Positions 25,776 to 35,057 of a stretch of 49,629 bases of DNA are shown here, one piece after another. Position 1 is the first letter of the stretch; every line of letters starts with the position of its first letter. The position numbers and the translations under genes were made by a program. Origin of the DNA: Planctomycetota bacterium (GTDB lineage: Bacteria > Planctomycetota > Planctomycetia > Pirellulales > Pirellulaceae); the NCBI GenBank assembly GCA_003671195.1, contig QWPJ01000005.1, positions 1 through 49,629 on the forward strand. Direction: 5' to 3'. The notes under the pieces are model-generated. The model did no database searches. It had not been told where the DNA came from and saw only the letters and a program-made list of their open reading frames with translations.

Positions 25776-25890
25776 GCTCGAGCCCCAGGATCACTTGCCA
25801 AGCGGGGTTGGCTTTCTCGACTCATGCCATGAACTCTGGTAACATGAGCCCTGAGAGTTAGTCCATGTCGGTTGAATCGGTGAAAACACT

Positions 25891-26577
25891 ATGACCGCAC
25901 ATCCATTGAACGCTGAAGGCGACTTCTATGTCGAGCACGGATGTTGCACTGCTTGCGACGTGCCGATGCGTTCCGCACCGTCATTGTTCGCATACGATGA
26001 GACATCGCACTGCTTCGTAAAACGTCAGCCTTCAACCCAAACTGAGTGCGACATGATGTTTGAGGCAATTCGAGGCGCAGAGTTGCGATGCATCCGCTAT
26101 CGCGGGAGAGACAACGATTGGTATCGACGTCTGGTGTCATCGGGCGATTTCGACGTATGCGATTACCCACCAAATGAACCTGTCGAACCACGGATTCGCT
26201 CGATTGTCGAATGCGATACTAAATACGAATCCCTTGACGCTCTGGCTGATGCTTTTGAACAGTATCTAAAATCGACCGAAATGGAACATTTCTACTTCGA
26301 CTTCAAGCGAAGCGAATCAAGCGATAGCCTCTTGCACTTTCATCGATGTTCGGTGACTGCCGGTTCCTATCGCCACGTCGGAGCATTCGAGGAGATTGCG
26401 ATAAAGTTCGTTGACGACAAAAGAGTCCGGATTGTCCATCAGCACGATATGGCGCTTGGCCCGACTCCAATCATCGCGAAATGGATAATTTCAGATGATA
26501 AAATGCATTCGCCGATGTGGTTCACGCGCGAACGCGAAACTCGGCCCGATGTTCCGGGCTTTGACCATCCATGGTAA
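25891..26577 (+). CDS. Hypothetical protein with N-terminal cysteine motif, repeat-bracketed
   Basis: The 228-residue protein has an N-terminal EHGCCTACDVPMRSAP segment followed by YDETSHCFVKRQP. The cysteines and the phrase CCTAC-P are reminiscent of ferredoxin-annotated small proteins, but the cluster ligands are not clearly complete, so I leave the function open. The remainder, with a FYFDFKRSESSDSLLHFHRC segment and many aromatic and acidic residues, is unrecognised. There is no signal peptide. Base composition is less GC-biased than in neighbouring genes. The gene is the only one between two direct copies of a 101-bp hairpin repeat, suggesting arrival as a cassette. The ribosome site is weak. 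Confidence 0.72.
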   Translation: MTAHPLNAEGDFYVEHGCCTACDVPMRSAPSLFAYDETSHCFVKRQPSTQTECDMMFEAIRGAELRCIRYRGRDNDWYRRLVSSGDFDVCDYPPNEPVEPRIRSIVECDTKYESLDALADAFEQYLKSTEMEHFYFDFKRSESSDSLLHFHRCSVTAGSYRHVGAFEEIAIKFVDDKRVRIVHQHDMALGPTPIIAKWIISDDKMHSPMWFTRERETRPDVPGFDHPW

Positions 26578-26601
26578 AGCCGATTAGCCCGCACGGCAGA
26601 G

Positions 26602-26702
26602 AACCACCGAACAAACCGAACACACGGAAAGATGACCTAACGGTGGGAGGATTCTTTTCCGTGTGTTCCGTGTATTCCGTGGTTCAGAAAAACGGGATAG
26701 CG
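26602..26702. repeat. 101-bp hairpin repeat, copy B (MITE-like)
   Basis: This is the direct repeat of copy A, with the same length and the same inverted ends, differing mainly in the central 30 bases. The right arm TTCCGTGTGTTCCGTGTATT and the tail AAAAACGGGATAGCG are identical in both copies. It begins 25 bases after the bracketed gene. Confidence 0.88.
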
Positions 26703-26708
26703 ACCAAT

Positions 26709-27380
<672 letters not shown>

Positions 27381-27520
27381 CGACCTTGGTCCAATGCACT
27401 CTAGGGGTATCTCTCGCGGTATTCTATGGCCGTCTCGATCCTTGGATCGACGTTCGGATTGTACACAAACCAGTTCTATTTGCAATCGGATTGCGGAAAG
27501 ATCCTCTTTGAGGAACCAAC

Positions 27521-28255
27521 ATGGCCTTAAATCCGGACTTTGAGGAATCTTTAGACCCCGATCGCCTCGCAAAAAACCTGGAAATGGTTCGCCAGCAGAT
27601 CGATCAAGCTTGCCAAAAAGCTGGCCGTGAGTCGACCGACGTGACGCTCGTGGCCGTGACCAAAACGGTCGGGGTCCAGACCTGCAACGAGCTGATTCGG
27701 CTCGGATGCTCGGATTTGGCCGAGAATCGACCGCAGGTTCTTTGGGAGAAATCGACCAAGGTCGACCCTAGCGTGCGTTGGCACATGATCGGCCATCTGC
27801 AGCGGAACAAATCGCCTCGGACAATCCCGTTGCTCTGGATGATGCACGCGATGGACTCCGAGCGGCTCGGCGAGCAGATGGCCAAGGATGTGGTTTTCGA
27901 ATCCGAAGGGCAGGGCCAACGACTTCGGATCCTCCTGGAACTCAACGTGACCGAGGACAGCACCAAGACCGGTTTGAGCCCCGAGGAGGCTCAGCAGGTG
28001 TTGCACAAATACCTATCGACTCCGCTTTGGCAGCAGCGGCTGGATCTTTGCGGTCTTATGGGGATGAGTTCCCTGCAAGGAGACGTCGACCAGACGCATC
28101 GGGAGTTCGAGCGGCTGAGGCAACTGCGGGACCGTTGGCAGGTGGACTTTGGTATTCCGTTGCCAGTTTTATCGATGGGGATGAGTGACGATTTTCAGAT
28201 CGCCATTGAGCAGGGTTCGACGATGGTCCGAATCGGTTCGTTGCTCTACCGATGA
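27521..28255 (+). CDS. PLP homeostasis protein, YggS/PROSC family
   Basis: These fold-type III proteins bind pyridoxal phosphate and buffer its free level. The 244-residue protein shows VTLVAVTKTV with the PLP lysine at 48. LAENRPQVLWEK, WHMIGHLQRNKS, and the C-terminal phosphate-binding LSMGMSDDFQIAIEQGSTMVRIGSLLY follow. All family landmarks are in order, and length is normal. It is transcribed away from the MerC gene, with 140 bases between the starts. The protein is soluble, and nothing is unusual about it. Confidence 0.92.
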   Translation: MALNPDFEESLDPDRLAKNLEMVRQQIDQACQKAGRESTDVTLVAVTKTVGVQTCNELIRLGCSDLAENRPQVLWEKSTKVDPSVRWHMIGHLQRNKSPRTIPLLWMMHAMDSERLGEQMAKDVVFESEGQGQRLRILLELNVTEDSTKTGLSPEEAQQVLHKYLSTPLWQQRLDLCGLMGMSSLQGDVDQTHREFERLRQLRDRWQVDFGIPLPVLSMGMSDDFQIAIEQGSTMVRIGSLLYR

Positions 28256-28375
28256 TGGGTTGTTTTGGGTCTCGAAACGGGTCAATCGTTTGAGCCGATC
28301 GGAAAATTGTAGATATCCGTCGTAACGATCTTGGGAAGGAGAGGCATCTTGGAGAAAAGCTGGCCCAGTGCCCTA

Positions 28376-28420
28376 CTTAAGTTTGCACAGCTTAAGATTG
28401 CCCCGCTTAAGCTTGCGCTG
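28376..28420. repeat. 15-bp tandem repeat, three units, spanning the nnrD stop codon
   Basis: Units CTTAAGTTTGCACAG, CTTAAGATTGCCCCG and CTTAAGCTTGCGCTG follow each other exactly. The nnrD stop (minus strand, 28407-28409) lies in the third unit, so the two further units extend the gene's end. This is the same arrangement as at dcd. Confidence 0.8.
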
Positions 28421-29285
28421 CGAGGTACTGGCGAAAAGCAGCCGGAAGAGCATCGATCAGGTCGGTGCCCAGGGTGCTCGGGGTACCGAGTTGTCGATGC
28501 GCAATATCTCCTGCCAATCCATGAAGGTACACGGCCAGCACGGACGCATCGTAGGCCGTAAGTCCTTGGCAGACCAACGCGACGATCATCCCGGTGAGCA
28601 CATCGCCGCTCCCTCCGACGGCAAGACTAGGGTTGCCAGTGCTGTTGCGATATTGGAGTTGTCCGTCGGTCACAAGGGTTTGATGTCCCTTCAAAACAAC
28701 GATCGATTGAGATTTGTTGGCCATCTCAACGGCCAAGCGGCGTTGTTCATCGGGCTCATCGGCTTGGATGTTCGACAGGCGAGCCCATTCGCCCGGGTGC
28801 GGGGTAAGGATCCGAGAGCCGCAGGGAGTCGCAGTCGAGCTCCACCCGAAGGTGCTCTCGGAGATCGCATTGAGGGCATCGGCATCGAAAACAGCGGTTC
28901 CTGGCCAGCTTTTGAATAGTTCGACGACCATTCGGTCCTGGCTTGATTCACGCCCCAAGCCCGGACCGATGCCCAGGACGGTCCCTGGCGAATATTTGCC
29001 GAGCAAGATTTTCGCTGAGGATTCGGCTAGGTAGCCTTGGGAAACCTCCTCGAGGGGCATGGTCATGGCACAAGGAGTGGTCGTTTGGACGATTTGGCGT
29101 GTGTGAGAACGGGCAGCAACGGTGGTCCGTCCTGCGCCGCATCGCAGGGCGGCTAGGGTTGCAAGGCAGATCGCACCGGACATACCAGGTCCACCGCCGA
29201 CGAGGAGTGCGTGGCCGAAGTCCCCTTTGTGGGCATGTGCCTCGCGAGGTTTGAGGAAGGGCAGGGGGACGCTGGAGACTGGCAT
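28407..29285 (-). CDS. nnrD: ADP-dependent NAD(P)H-hydrate dehydratase
   Basis: This enzyme repairs hydrated NADH and NADPH. The 292-residue ribokinase-fold protein shows HKGDFGHALLVGGGPGMSGA at the N-terminus. ILTPHPGEWARL and IVVLKGHQTLVTD follow, then the catalytic AVGGSGDVLTGMI with the essential Asp. The epimerase domain often fused to it in other bacteria is absent, as it is in many separate NnrD proteins. ATG 29285 is preferred to a GTG at 29294. The gene end is marked by a 15-bp tandem repeat. It converges with the YggS-family gene across a gap of about 150 bases. Confidence 0.9.
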   Translation of the reverse strand: MPVSSVPLPFLKPREAHAHKGDFGHALLVGGGPGMSGAICLATLAALRCGAGRTTVAARSHTRQIVQTTTPCAMTMPLEEVSQGYLAESSAKILLGKYSPGTVLGIGPGLGRESSQDRMVVELFKSWPGTAVFDADALNAISESTFGWSSTATPCGSRILTPHPGEWARLSNIQADEPDEQRRLAVEMANKSQSIVVLKGHQTLVTDGQLQYRNSTGNPSLAVGGSGDVLTGMIVALVCQGLTAYDASVLAVYLHGLAGDIAHRQLGTPSTLGTDLIDALPAAFRQYLAAQA

Positions 29286-29329
29286 GCACGGCACCTGGGT
29301 ACTGGGAAATGCAACGAATGTTCCCGAAG

Positions 29330-30346
29330 CTAATTACGCTCACGGACCTGTTGACGAAGTTCGGTCGTGATCGCTTGCAACTGATCAAGCGATCGGTCAT
29401 GGAACGTCGATGCATCGCTCACCGGTAATCCTAGAATCTCCTGGAGGGTTTGGATCAGTTGGATCTGGCCCTCCTTGAGTCCCTCCTTGAGCCCCTCCTG
29501 CTTGCCTTCCTGGCGACCTTCCTGGCGACCTTCCTGAATCCCCTCCAATCGACCTTTCTTCATATACTCGTCAGCGATCGAACCTGGCTCGATTTGCGTT
29601 GGAAATATCTTTTGGATCGTCATCGCAAGGGTCTCCATGGGAATCGAAGGACTCACGGTCGAAACATAGACCAACACCGCATCCAAATGCTCTGTCTGCA
29701 ACTCCGCCGTACCGATTTCAAGCAAACACCGCAAAAAGATCTCAAGCTTATCCTCAAAATTCCTCTTGCGACTGTATTTTAGCAGACCAAGCACACTTTG
29801 CAAAAAGGGGTCGGTCGCTAGCAATTCATCCGGTATCTGTCCAATATCCACGACCGGATAAGCCATGCGAACACCGTGCTCAAAGAGTACATCCGGACCA
29901 CCGATCAACTCTTCGAGACGAACGGGTGCCGACCAAGCCTCCTGGCCATGATAGATCACAAGCGGGAACACAGGGCACAACGACTGGCCCTTGCGCAGTC
30001 GCTGCTCCCATATCCGGACGATGTAGCGGAGCAACTGAAAACAGGTCATCGGATCCGACTGGCTCTTGTGCTCCAAAAGCAAATAAACCTGTCCCTCGAC
30101 CGGCTCACCGTCTTGGCCCGAGAGGTCTTGGCCCGAGAGCCGGATCGAATAGAGCATATCCGAGTAGCTATCCCGCAATTCGTCATCGACAAACGAATCT
30201 TTTTGAAGCTCGAGCGAATCAAGATCCAGGATCTGGACCAAATCAGCAGGCAGGTGCATTTCGATCAGATTCCTGGCCGCGGCAGGATGCGAAAGCGCAT
30301 ACTGGAAAAAGTTGTTGTGCGGCGTGGGTAGCTTGGATTGGTCCAT
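29330..30346 (-). CDS. Rpn-family recombination-promoting nuclease / transposase-like protein
   Basis: This 338-residue protein belongs to the YhgA-like family of PD-(D/E)xK nucleases (Rpn), linked in E. coli to RecA-independent recombination. It begins NNFFQYALSHPAAARNLIEMHLP, and QVYLLLEHKSQSDP carries the E-x-K of the nuclease core. VFPLVIYHGQEAW is also typical. The C-terminal part holds EGRQ/EGKQ/EGLK repeats (12-base units) likely to form a helix. ATG 30346, with G-rich sequence just upstream, is preferred to TTG 30355. Such genes often travel between strains; here it lies between nnrD (44 bases) and the SBP-OmpA gene. No catalytic residue appears to be missing. Confidence 0.85.
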   Translation of the reverse strand: MDQSKLPTPHNNFFQYALSHPAAARNLIEMHLPADLVQILDLDSLELQKDSFVDDELRDSYSDMLYSIRLSGQDLSGQDGEPVEGQVYLLLEHKSQSDPMTCFQLLRYIVRIWEQRLRKGQSLCPVFPLVIYHGQEAWSAPVRLEELIGGPDVLFEHGVRMAYPVVDIGQIPDELLATDPFLQSVLGLLKYSRKRNFEDKLEIFLRCLLEIGTAELQTEHLDAVLVYVSTVSPSIPMETLAMTIQKIFPTQIEPGSIADEYMKKGRLEGIQEGRQEGRQEGKQEGLKEGLKEGQIQLIQTLQEILGLPVSDASTFHDRSLDQLQAITTELRQQVRERN

Positions 30347-30487
30347 AGCCCCCAATTTTAAGTCTAAGCGGGATTTACACCCGATTTTGGTCGGATTTTT
30401 TATTCAGGTGTCCTCTGCCTTCCTCGTTCGGATCGTTCCAGAGATCGCTCCGAGACCTTACAATAACTCCGTCGGGTTCGGTTCCCG

Positions 30488-32071
30488 ATGCCAAAACTTG
30501 CCCCCCCCAGAAACCAACACGCTGTGTCTGACTCCTCGACCAAAGGCAAAATCGTACTCCTCGCGCTGACTTGGCTGGTCCTGCTTGCCATAGGGGTGGG
30601 GATTTGGCGATGGATCATCGTTCCGAAAAAGAACCAGCAGCAGGAGCAAGCGACCAGGCAGCAGGCCGACCAGACCCTGGCGGCCACCTCGGGCACGAGC
30701 CGCTATCGCTACGAGCTAAACCTCGGACTCGACAACTTCTCGGGCTATGCGGTCCTTCGGTCCGATGAGTTCCGCAAGCAACTTGCCGATCGAGGCATCC
30801 GGATCAACAACGTCGACGACGGTGCCAACTACACCCAGCGAGCCGCGGAACTCGAAAACGGCAAACTCCAACTCGCGGCCTTCCCGGCCGATGCGCTGTT
30901 AAAACAGTTCTCTGGCAAAGAATATCCAGCCGGAACGATCGTCGGAATCATCGACGAGACGCGCGGTGCCGATGCGATGCTGGCTTACAAAACCAAATTC
31001 CCCGACGTCGATAAACTCAATCGGCCCGAGGTCCGGTTCGTCCTAGTCGGGGACTCTCCGAGCGAGACCCTCGCCCGCGTCGTGATGCAAGACTTTGGCC
31101 TCGATCAATCGAACACTGCGAGCATCCAAAACGTAGCTTCGCCCGAAGCCGTCTTGGCCAAGTACCGGGCAGCAACCCCTCAGACCGACGAGGTCTATGT
31201 CACCTGGGAACCTTACGTCTCCCAGATGCTGGCCAACGACCAACTCCACGTGCTGGTCGACTCGTCACGCTTCACCGGATACATCGTCGATACGTTGGTC
31301 GTCAGTCGCGACTTCCTTCTGAAAAACGGGCCGGCCGTCGAGTCGATTCTCGAAGCCTACTTCACCGCGCTTTATAACTTCCGCGAAGAAGAGGCCATGA
31401 TCAAACTCCTGCTTCAGGATGCCAAAGAGACCAAGCAGGAACTGACCGAGGCGCAGGCCAAGCGGCTCGTTCAGGGGATCCAATGGAAAAACACCCAGGA
31501 GAACCTCGCTCACTTTGGAAAACGCGCAGGCGCCCTGGTACACATCGAAGACATCCTCGGGCGAATCTCGAATGTACTGGTCAAAGCCGGCACGATCGAC
31601 GAACCGAACAACGCCAACCGATTCACCAAGTACTTCTACGATCGCCCCCTGGAGAGCTTGCTCAACAAGAGCTTCCACCCTGGGCTTGCCAACGAAACGA
31701 TCCGCGAGGAAAACAAACTCAAAGCTCTTACGGATGCCCAATGGGGGAAACTGACCACCGTCGGAACCTTAAGCGTCCCGGAGTTGGTCTTTGTACGGGG
31801 AAGCCCAAACCTGACCGATGCGAGCAAACGCACCTTGGATGATCTTGGCCAAAAACTACAAGCTTGGCCGCAGTATTACCTGATCATCCGAGGCAATGCT
31901 TCCCAAGCCGGAGACATGCAAGCGAACCTCAAGCTCGCCGCTCAACGCGGCGATGCAGCCATGAAGTATCTGCTCGGGCTCGGGATCCCAACCGAGAGAA
32001 TGCAAGTCAGCACCGAGGGCATCACCGGCCAGACGCGCGTGACATTCGTCGTAGGACAAGTCCCTTACTGA
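30488..32071 (+). CDS. Membrane-anchored substrate-binding protein fused to an OmpA-like domain
   Basis: The 527-residue protein has one N-terminal membrane helix (about 23-46: IVLLALTWLVLLAIGVGIW). It is followed by a Gln-rich linker, a periplasmic substrate-binding domain of the nitrate/taurine (NMT1/SsuA) type (about 70-400), and an OmpA-like domain. That last domain (about 430-527) shows NLKLAAQRGDAAMKYLLGLGIPTERM, matching the OmpA C-terminal pattern, which usually binds peptidoglycan. The protein thus could sit between inner membrane and cell wall and sense or bind a ligand. It opens a plus-strand cluster of five genes with a second SBP, a permease, a PspA-like protein and a coiled-coil membrane protein. 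The next gene starts six bases after it. Confidence 0.82.
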   Translation: MPKLAPPRNQHAVSDSSTKGKIVLLALTWLVLLAIGVGIWRWIIVPKKNQQQEQATRQQADQTLAATSGTSRYRYELNLGLDNFSGYAVLRSDEFRKQLADRGIRINNVDDGANYTQRAAELENGKLQLAAFPADALLKQFSGKEYPAGTIVGIIDETRGADAMLAYKTKFPDVDKLNRPEVRFVLVGDSPSETLARVVMQDFGLDQSNTASIQNVASPEAVLAKYRAATPQTDEVYVTWEPYVSQMLANDQLHVLVDSSRFTGYIVDTLVVSRDFLLKNGPAVESILEAYFTALYNFREEEAMIKLLLQDAKETKQELTEAQAKRLVQGIQWKNTQENLAHFGKRAGALVHIEDILGRISNVLVKAGTIDEPNNANRFTKYFYDRPLESLLNKSFHPGLANETIREENKLKALTDAQWGKLTTVGTLSVPELVFVRGSPNLTDASKRTLDDLGQKLQAWPQYYLIIRGNASQAGDMQANLKLAAQRGDAAMKYLLGLGIPTERMQVSTEGITGQTRVTFVVGQVPY

Positions 32072-32077
32072 GTTGCC

Positions 32078-32809
32078 GTGGAAGCGTTAAGAAAAAGAAT
32101 TCTCCGTGAGATTTTCATCGCACCCTCGGTGGTATTGCCCGTCGTCGGCGGAGCGAGTGCTTGGCTACTGTCCTGGGCTGGCGGGGGGAACGATTGGCTC
32201 AATCTAGCGGGCCTTGTAGGGGTCCTAGGCGGAGTCGGCTGGTTTGCCACCCGATTCATCTTTCAGCTCGACGGAATTTCGGAAAAAGCGATGCAGGATC
32301 TGGCCGAGGAAGCCCTCCAAAAGGAGGAAAAACACCTCAACGAACTCCAGAAACGCCTGGCCAACGATCGAGACCCTCGGACCGAGCAGTATTTGATTTT
32401 GCTCCGTGAAAACCGCACCGATCTCGAACGGATCGCCCGAACCCCAGGAATCGAGCTTCGAAGCCTAGAAATTGTCAAGCAGGCTCGGCAGTTGTTCTGG
32501 GCAGCTAGCGACCAACTCGACCAATCGATGAAAATGTACGAGCTTGCCCAAAAGCTAACCGGTTCCGAAAAACAAGGAGTTTTGGCCCAGCGAGAACGGT
32601 GTTTAGAGGAGGCCCGCGAAAGCTCCGAGCACCTCCGCGATGCGATCGCAACATTCCGTCAGTTTGCCGACAAGACCCTCGAACGCGACATGGATACCCT
32701 CCAGCTCGAACTTGCCGAATCGATTCGGGCGGCCAAGCGGTCCGAGGAGCGAATGCGCGAACTGCAAAACCGACCCGACTACGAAAGATATTTCAATCCT
32801 GAAAACTAA
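32078..32809 (+). CDS. Two-helix membrane protein with cytoplasmic coiled coil, unknown
   Basis: The family is not one I can name. The 243-residue protein starts with GTG six bases after the SBP-OmpA stop. Two hydrophobic helices (about 13-33 and 40-62) are followed by a long charged helical region with strong heptad character (LAEEALQKEEKHLNELQKRLAND, EERMRELQNR). By charge, the coiled coil should face the cytoplasm, where it could meet the PspA-like protein of the next gene. Coupled translation with the SBP-OmpA gene argues that the two products are partners. It ends 121 bases before the PspA-like gene. Confidence 0.75.
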   Translation: MEALRKRILREIFIAPSVVLPVVGGASAWLLSWAGGGNDWLNLAGLVGVLGGVGWFATRFIFQLDGISEKAMQDLAEEALQKEEKHLNELQKRLANDRDPRTEQYLILLRENRTDLERIARTPGIELRSLEIVKQARQLFWAASDQLDQSMKMYELAQKLTGSEKQGVLAQRERCLEEARESSEHLRDAIATFRQFADKTLERDMDTLQLELAESIRAAKRSEERMRELQNRPDYERYFNPEN

Positions 32810-32930
32810 ATTGGCCAACGCGAATTTAGCCAAAGTTTGTACACTGTAGTCTGTGGCGAGATTCGCCCTAGACTTCACTACCCATTGAAACCTCTAACTT
32901 TTCCTTTCTTGTATCAGGAGCTACCCTGCG

Positions 32931-33740
32931 ATGTTCAGTGCCCTCAGCCGTTTGTTCCGCGCTGTGAAATACCTCTTCACCGGCAAGGTAGACGCTGCCG
33001 CCGATTCCTTGAGCACCAACCCGACGGTTATCTCGGCCAACTACGATCGGATCGTCGAGGAGAAGCGCAAGCGGCTCAATCAGTACGTCGATGCCGTCGG
33101 TGCGATGATCGCTCAAGAGGAGAACAAGAAGGCCAAGCTAACGCAGTTGACCGAGGAAGTCCAGAAACTCGAAAAGCTTAAAGCCGGCGCCGCAGCACGA
33201 GCCAAGCAACTCGTCGATAAGTACAACGGGGATGTCACCGCGGTCAAAAATGACCCCGAGTATGCCAAGTGCCAAGCGGCCTTCAAGGACTTCTCGAGCA
33301 CCCTGGCTGAGAAGCAACAACGAGCACTAGAGCTCGAAGAAGACATGAAGCAATTGGTCGGCAACGTGACGAATCACAAGAACCAAATCCAGTCGCTCAT
33401 GCGCGAACTCGAGAAGCTCAAGGAAGAAAAGCACGATGCGGTTGCCGATGTGCTTTCTGCCAAAGAAGAAAAGCAAATCGCCGATATGGTCAACGGAATC
33501 ACCAACGACAAGACGGCAGCCGATCTACAACGCTTGAGAGAACTGCGACAAAAAGCAGCCGCAAGCGCCCGCGTCTCGCGCGAAGTGGCCGGCTTGGATT
33601 CCAAGCGAGCCGAGTCGGAGTTCTTGGAGTACGCCCAACAAGTAGCCACGGATGACGAATTCGATGCCTTGATCGGACTGTCCAAAGATCAAAAAGCCAA
33701 CGATGCACCGGCTCGCGATACGAAGATTCCCGAGGCCTGA
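32931..33740 (+). CDS. PspA/IM30-like coiled-coil membrane-maintenance protein
   Basis: PspA-family proteins coat stressed inner membranes. The 269-residue protein is almost entirely helical and coiled. It has a short amphipathic N-terminus (MFSALSRLFRAVKYLFTGK), the region ISANYDRIVEEKRKRLNQYVDA, and heptads to residue 230 (KLTQLTEEVQKLEKLKAGAAARAK, LMRELEKLKEEK). The C-terminal tail is polar. Order and length fit PspA/YjfJ relatives, though identity to E. coli PspA looks low by eye. AGGAG precedes the ATG by 10 bases. The 121-base gap upstream may hold its own promoter. A 5-base stem hairpin (GAGCC-ATC-GGCTC) follows the stop. The context, inside an ABC uptake-like cluster, is unusual. Confidence 0.8.
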   Translation: MFSALSRLFRAVKYLFTGKVDAAADSLSTNPTVISANYDRIVEEKRKRLNQYVDAVGAMIAQEENKKAKLTQLTEEVQKLEKLKAGAAARAKQLVDKYNGDVTAVKNDPEYAKCQAAFKDFSSTLAEKQQRALELEEDMKQLVGNVTNHKNQIQSLMRELEKLKEEKHDAVADVLSAKEEKQIADMVNGITNDKTAADLQRLRELRQKAAASARVSREVAGLDSKRAESEFLEYAQQVATDDEFDALIGLSKDQKANDAPARDTKIPEA

Positions 33741-33816
33741 TCCGAGCCATCGGCTCTTGGCCTGACCCCTACGCCCTTATTCCCCCCCCACGGAAACAAC
33801 TCCACGGAGCTTTACC

Positions 33817-34998
33817 ATGAAGATGCGGTTTGACACGGTGAAATCTTGCTCGCTAGCCCTTTGCACGGTGGCTTGGTTCGGTACGTTCCAAGGCTGCACA
33901 GATTCGAAGCCTGCGGCCAGCAACGCAGCGGGCTCGACGGCCAGCCCGACGCCAGTCAACAGCCCGGCGGCAGTCAACAGCCCGGGGCCTGTCTCCGCAG
34001 GAAACTCGACCAGCAAACCGGCCACCTTCACACTGGCCTGGAGCGAGTACCCCTCGTGGAGCATTTTCGGTGTGGCCGATGAAGTCGGCTTGATCGATGG
34101 CAAAGAAGGGCAGATGGGGTCGATCGAAAAGAAATACAACGTCGACATCAAGCTGGTTTTGGCCAGCTACGACAGTTGCATTACCCTCTACGGCAACTCC
34201 CAAGCCGACGGTGTGTGCATCACCAATATCGACATTCTCGGAGCTGCCGGTTCACGCAACTCCGTCGCGATCCTACCGACCTCGACCAGCGCTGGTGCCG
34301 ATGCATGCATCGTCGCCGGGGTCAACTCCATAGAGGAGCTCGCCGGTAAGCCCACGCGGGGATTGGAAAAGAGCGTCTCGCAGTACTGCTTCGACCGCTG
34401 CTTGGAAAAACTCGGCAAGAACCCTGCCGACTTCCCATTCTCGCAGATGGATCCCGAGCAAGCCGCTCTGGCGTTCCAAGGCAAGAACGATGGGATCAAC
34501 TCGATCATGGTTTGGAACCCGTTTGTTATGCAATCGATCCGTAGCCGATCGGATGCAAAAGTCCTCTTCAGTTCCGAGACCATTCCCGAAGAGATCATCG
34601 ATATGGTCGTCCTCGGCAAAGACTCCCTTTCCAAACCCGGAGGAGATGCTTTCGCCAAAGCTCTCGTCGAGACCTTCTACACCATGACCCAAAGGATGGC
34701 CAATCCGAAAACCTCCGACGAAACACTCATCGGGATCGGGGCTCGCTTCGCCAAACTTGAGCTCGAGGACATGAAAACGATCGTCCAACAGACAAAATTC
34801 TTCAGCGACCCCAACGATGCGAAGCGATTGTTTGCCGACGAACGGTTCCAAAAAGAAACCATGCCCTTGGTCAGCAAGTTCTGCGTCAAGTACGGGCTAA
34901 CAACCACACCAGTGGAACTTTCCTATGGAGACGCCAAGGGACTCATGGACTTTAGCACCAAGTACATCTCGGGCTATGCCGAAAGCCAAACCAAATAG
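33817..34998 (+). CDS. ABC substrate-binding lipoprotein, nitrate/taurine type
   Basis: The 393-residue protein has a lipoprotein signal (SLALCTVAWFGTFQGC, lipid-bearing Cys at 27). A Ser/Ala/Pro/Asn-rich linker with a 15-bp repeat (VNSPA units) follows. The SBP-like domain begins FTLAWSEYPSWSIFGVADEVGLIDG, in the style of periplasmic binding proteins for taurine, nitrate or thiamine precursors. VDIKLVLASYDSCITLY and the MVWNPFVMQSI segment follow the fold. The ligand cannot be told. GGAG lies 7 bases before the ATG. It is 76 bases after the PspA-like gene and 59 before the permease, so the three are likely in one transcript. Confidence 0.84.
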   Translation: MKMRFDTVKSCSLALCTVAWFGTFQGCTDSKPAASNAAGSTASPTPVNSPAAVNSPGPVSAGNSTSKPATFTLAWSEYPSWSIFGVADEVGLIDGKEGQMGSIEKKYNVDIKLVLASYDSCITLYGNSQADGVCITNIDILGAAGSRNSVAILPTSTSAGADACIVAGVNSIEELAGKPTRGLEKSVSQYCFDRCLEKLGKNPADFPFSQMDPEQAALAFQGKNDGINSIMVWNPFVMQSIRSRSDAKVLFSSETIPEEIIDMVVLGKDSLSKPGGDAFAKALVETFYTMTQRMANPKTSDETLIGIGARFAKLELEDMKTIVQQTKFFSDPNDAKRLFADERFQKETMPLVSKFCVKYGLTTTPVELSYGDAKGLMDFSTKYISGYAESQTK

Positions 34999-35057
34999 GG
35001 ACTAGCCCCTCAAGATAGGCCCAAAAGACCCGAGCCTAGAACCTCGGTAAACCGACT

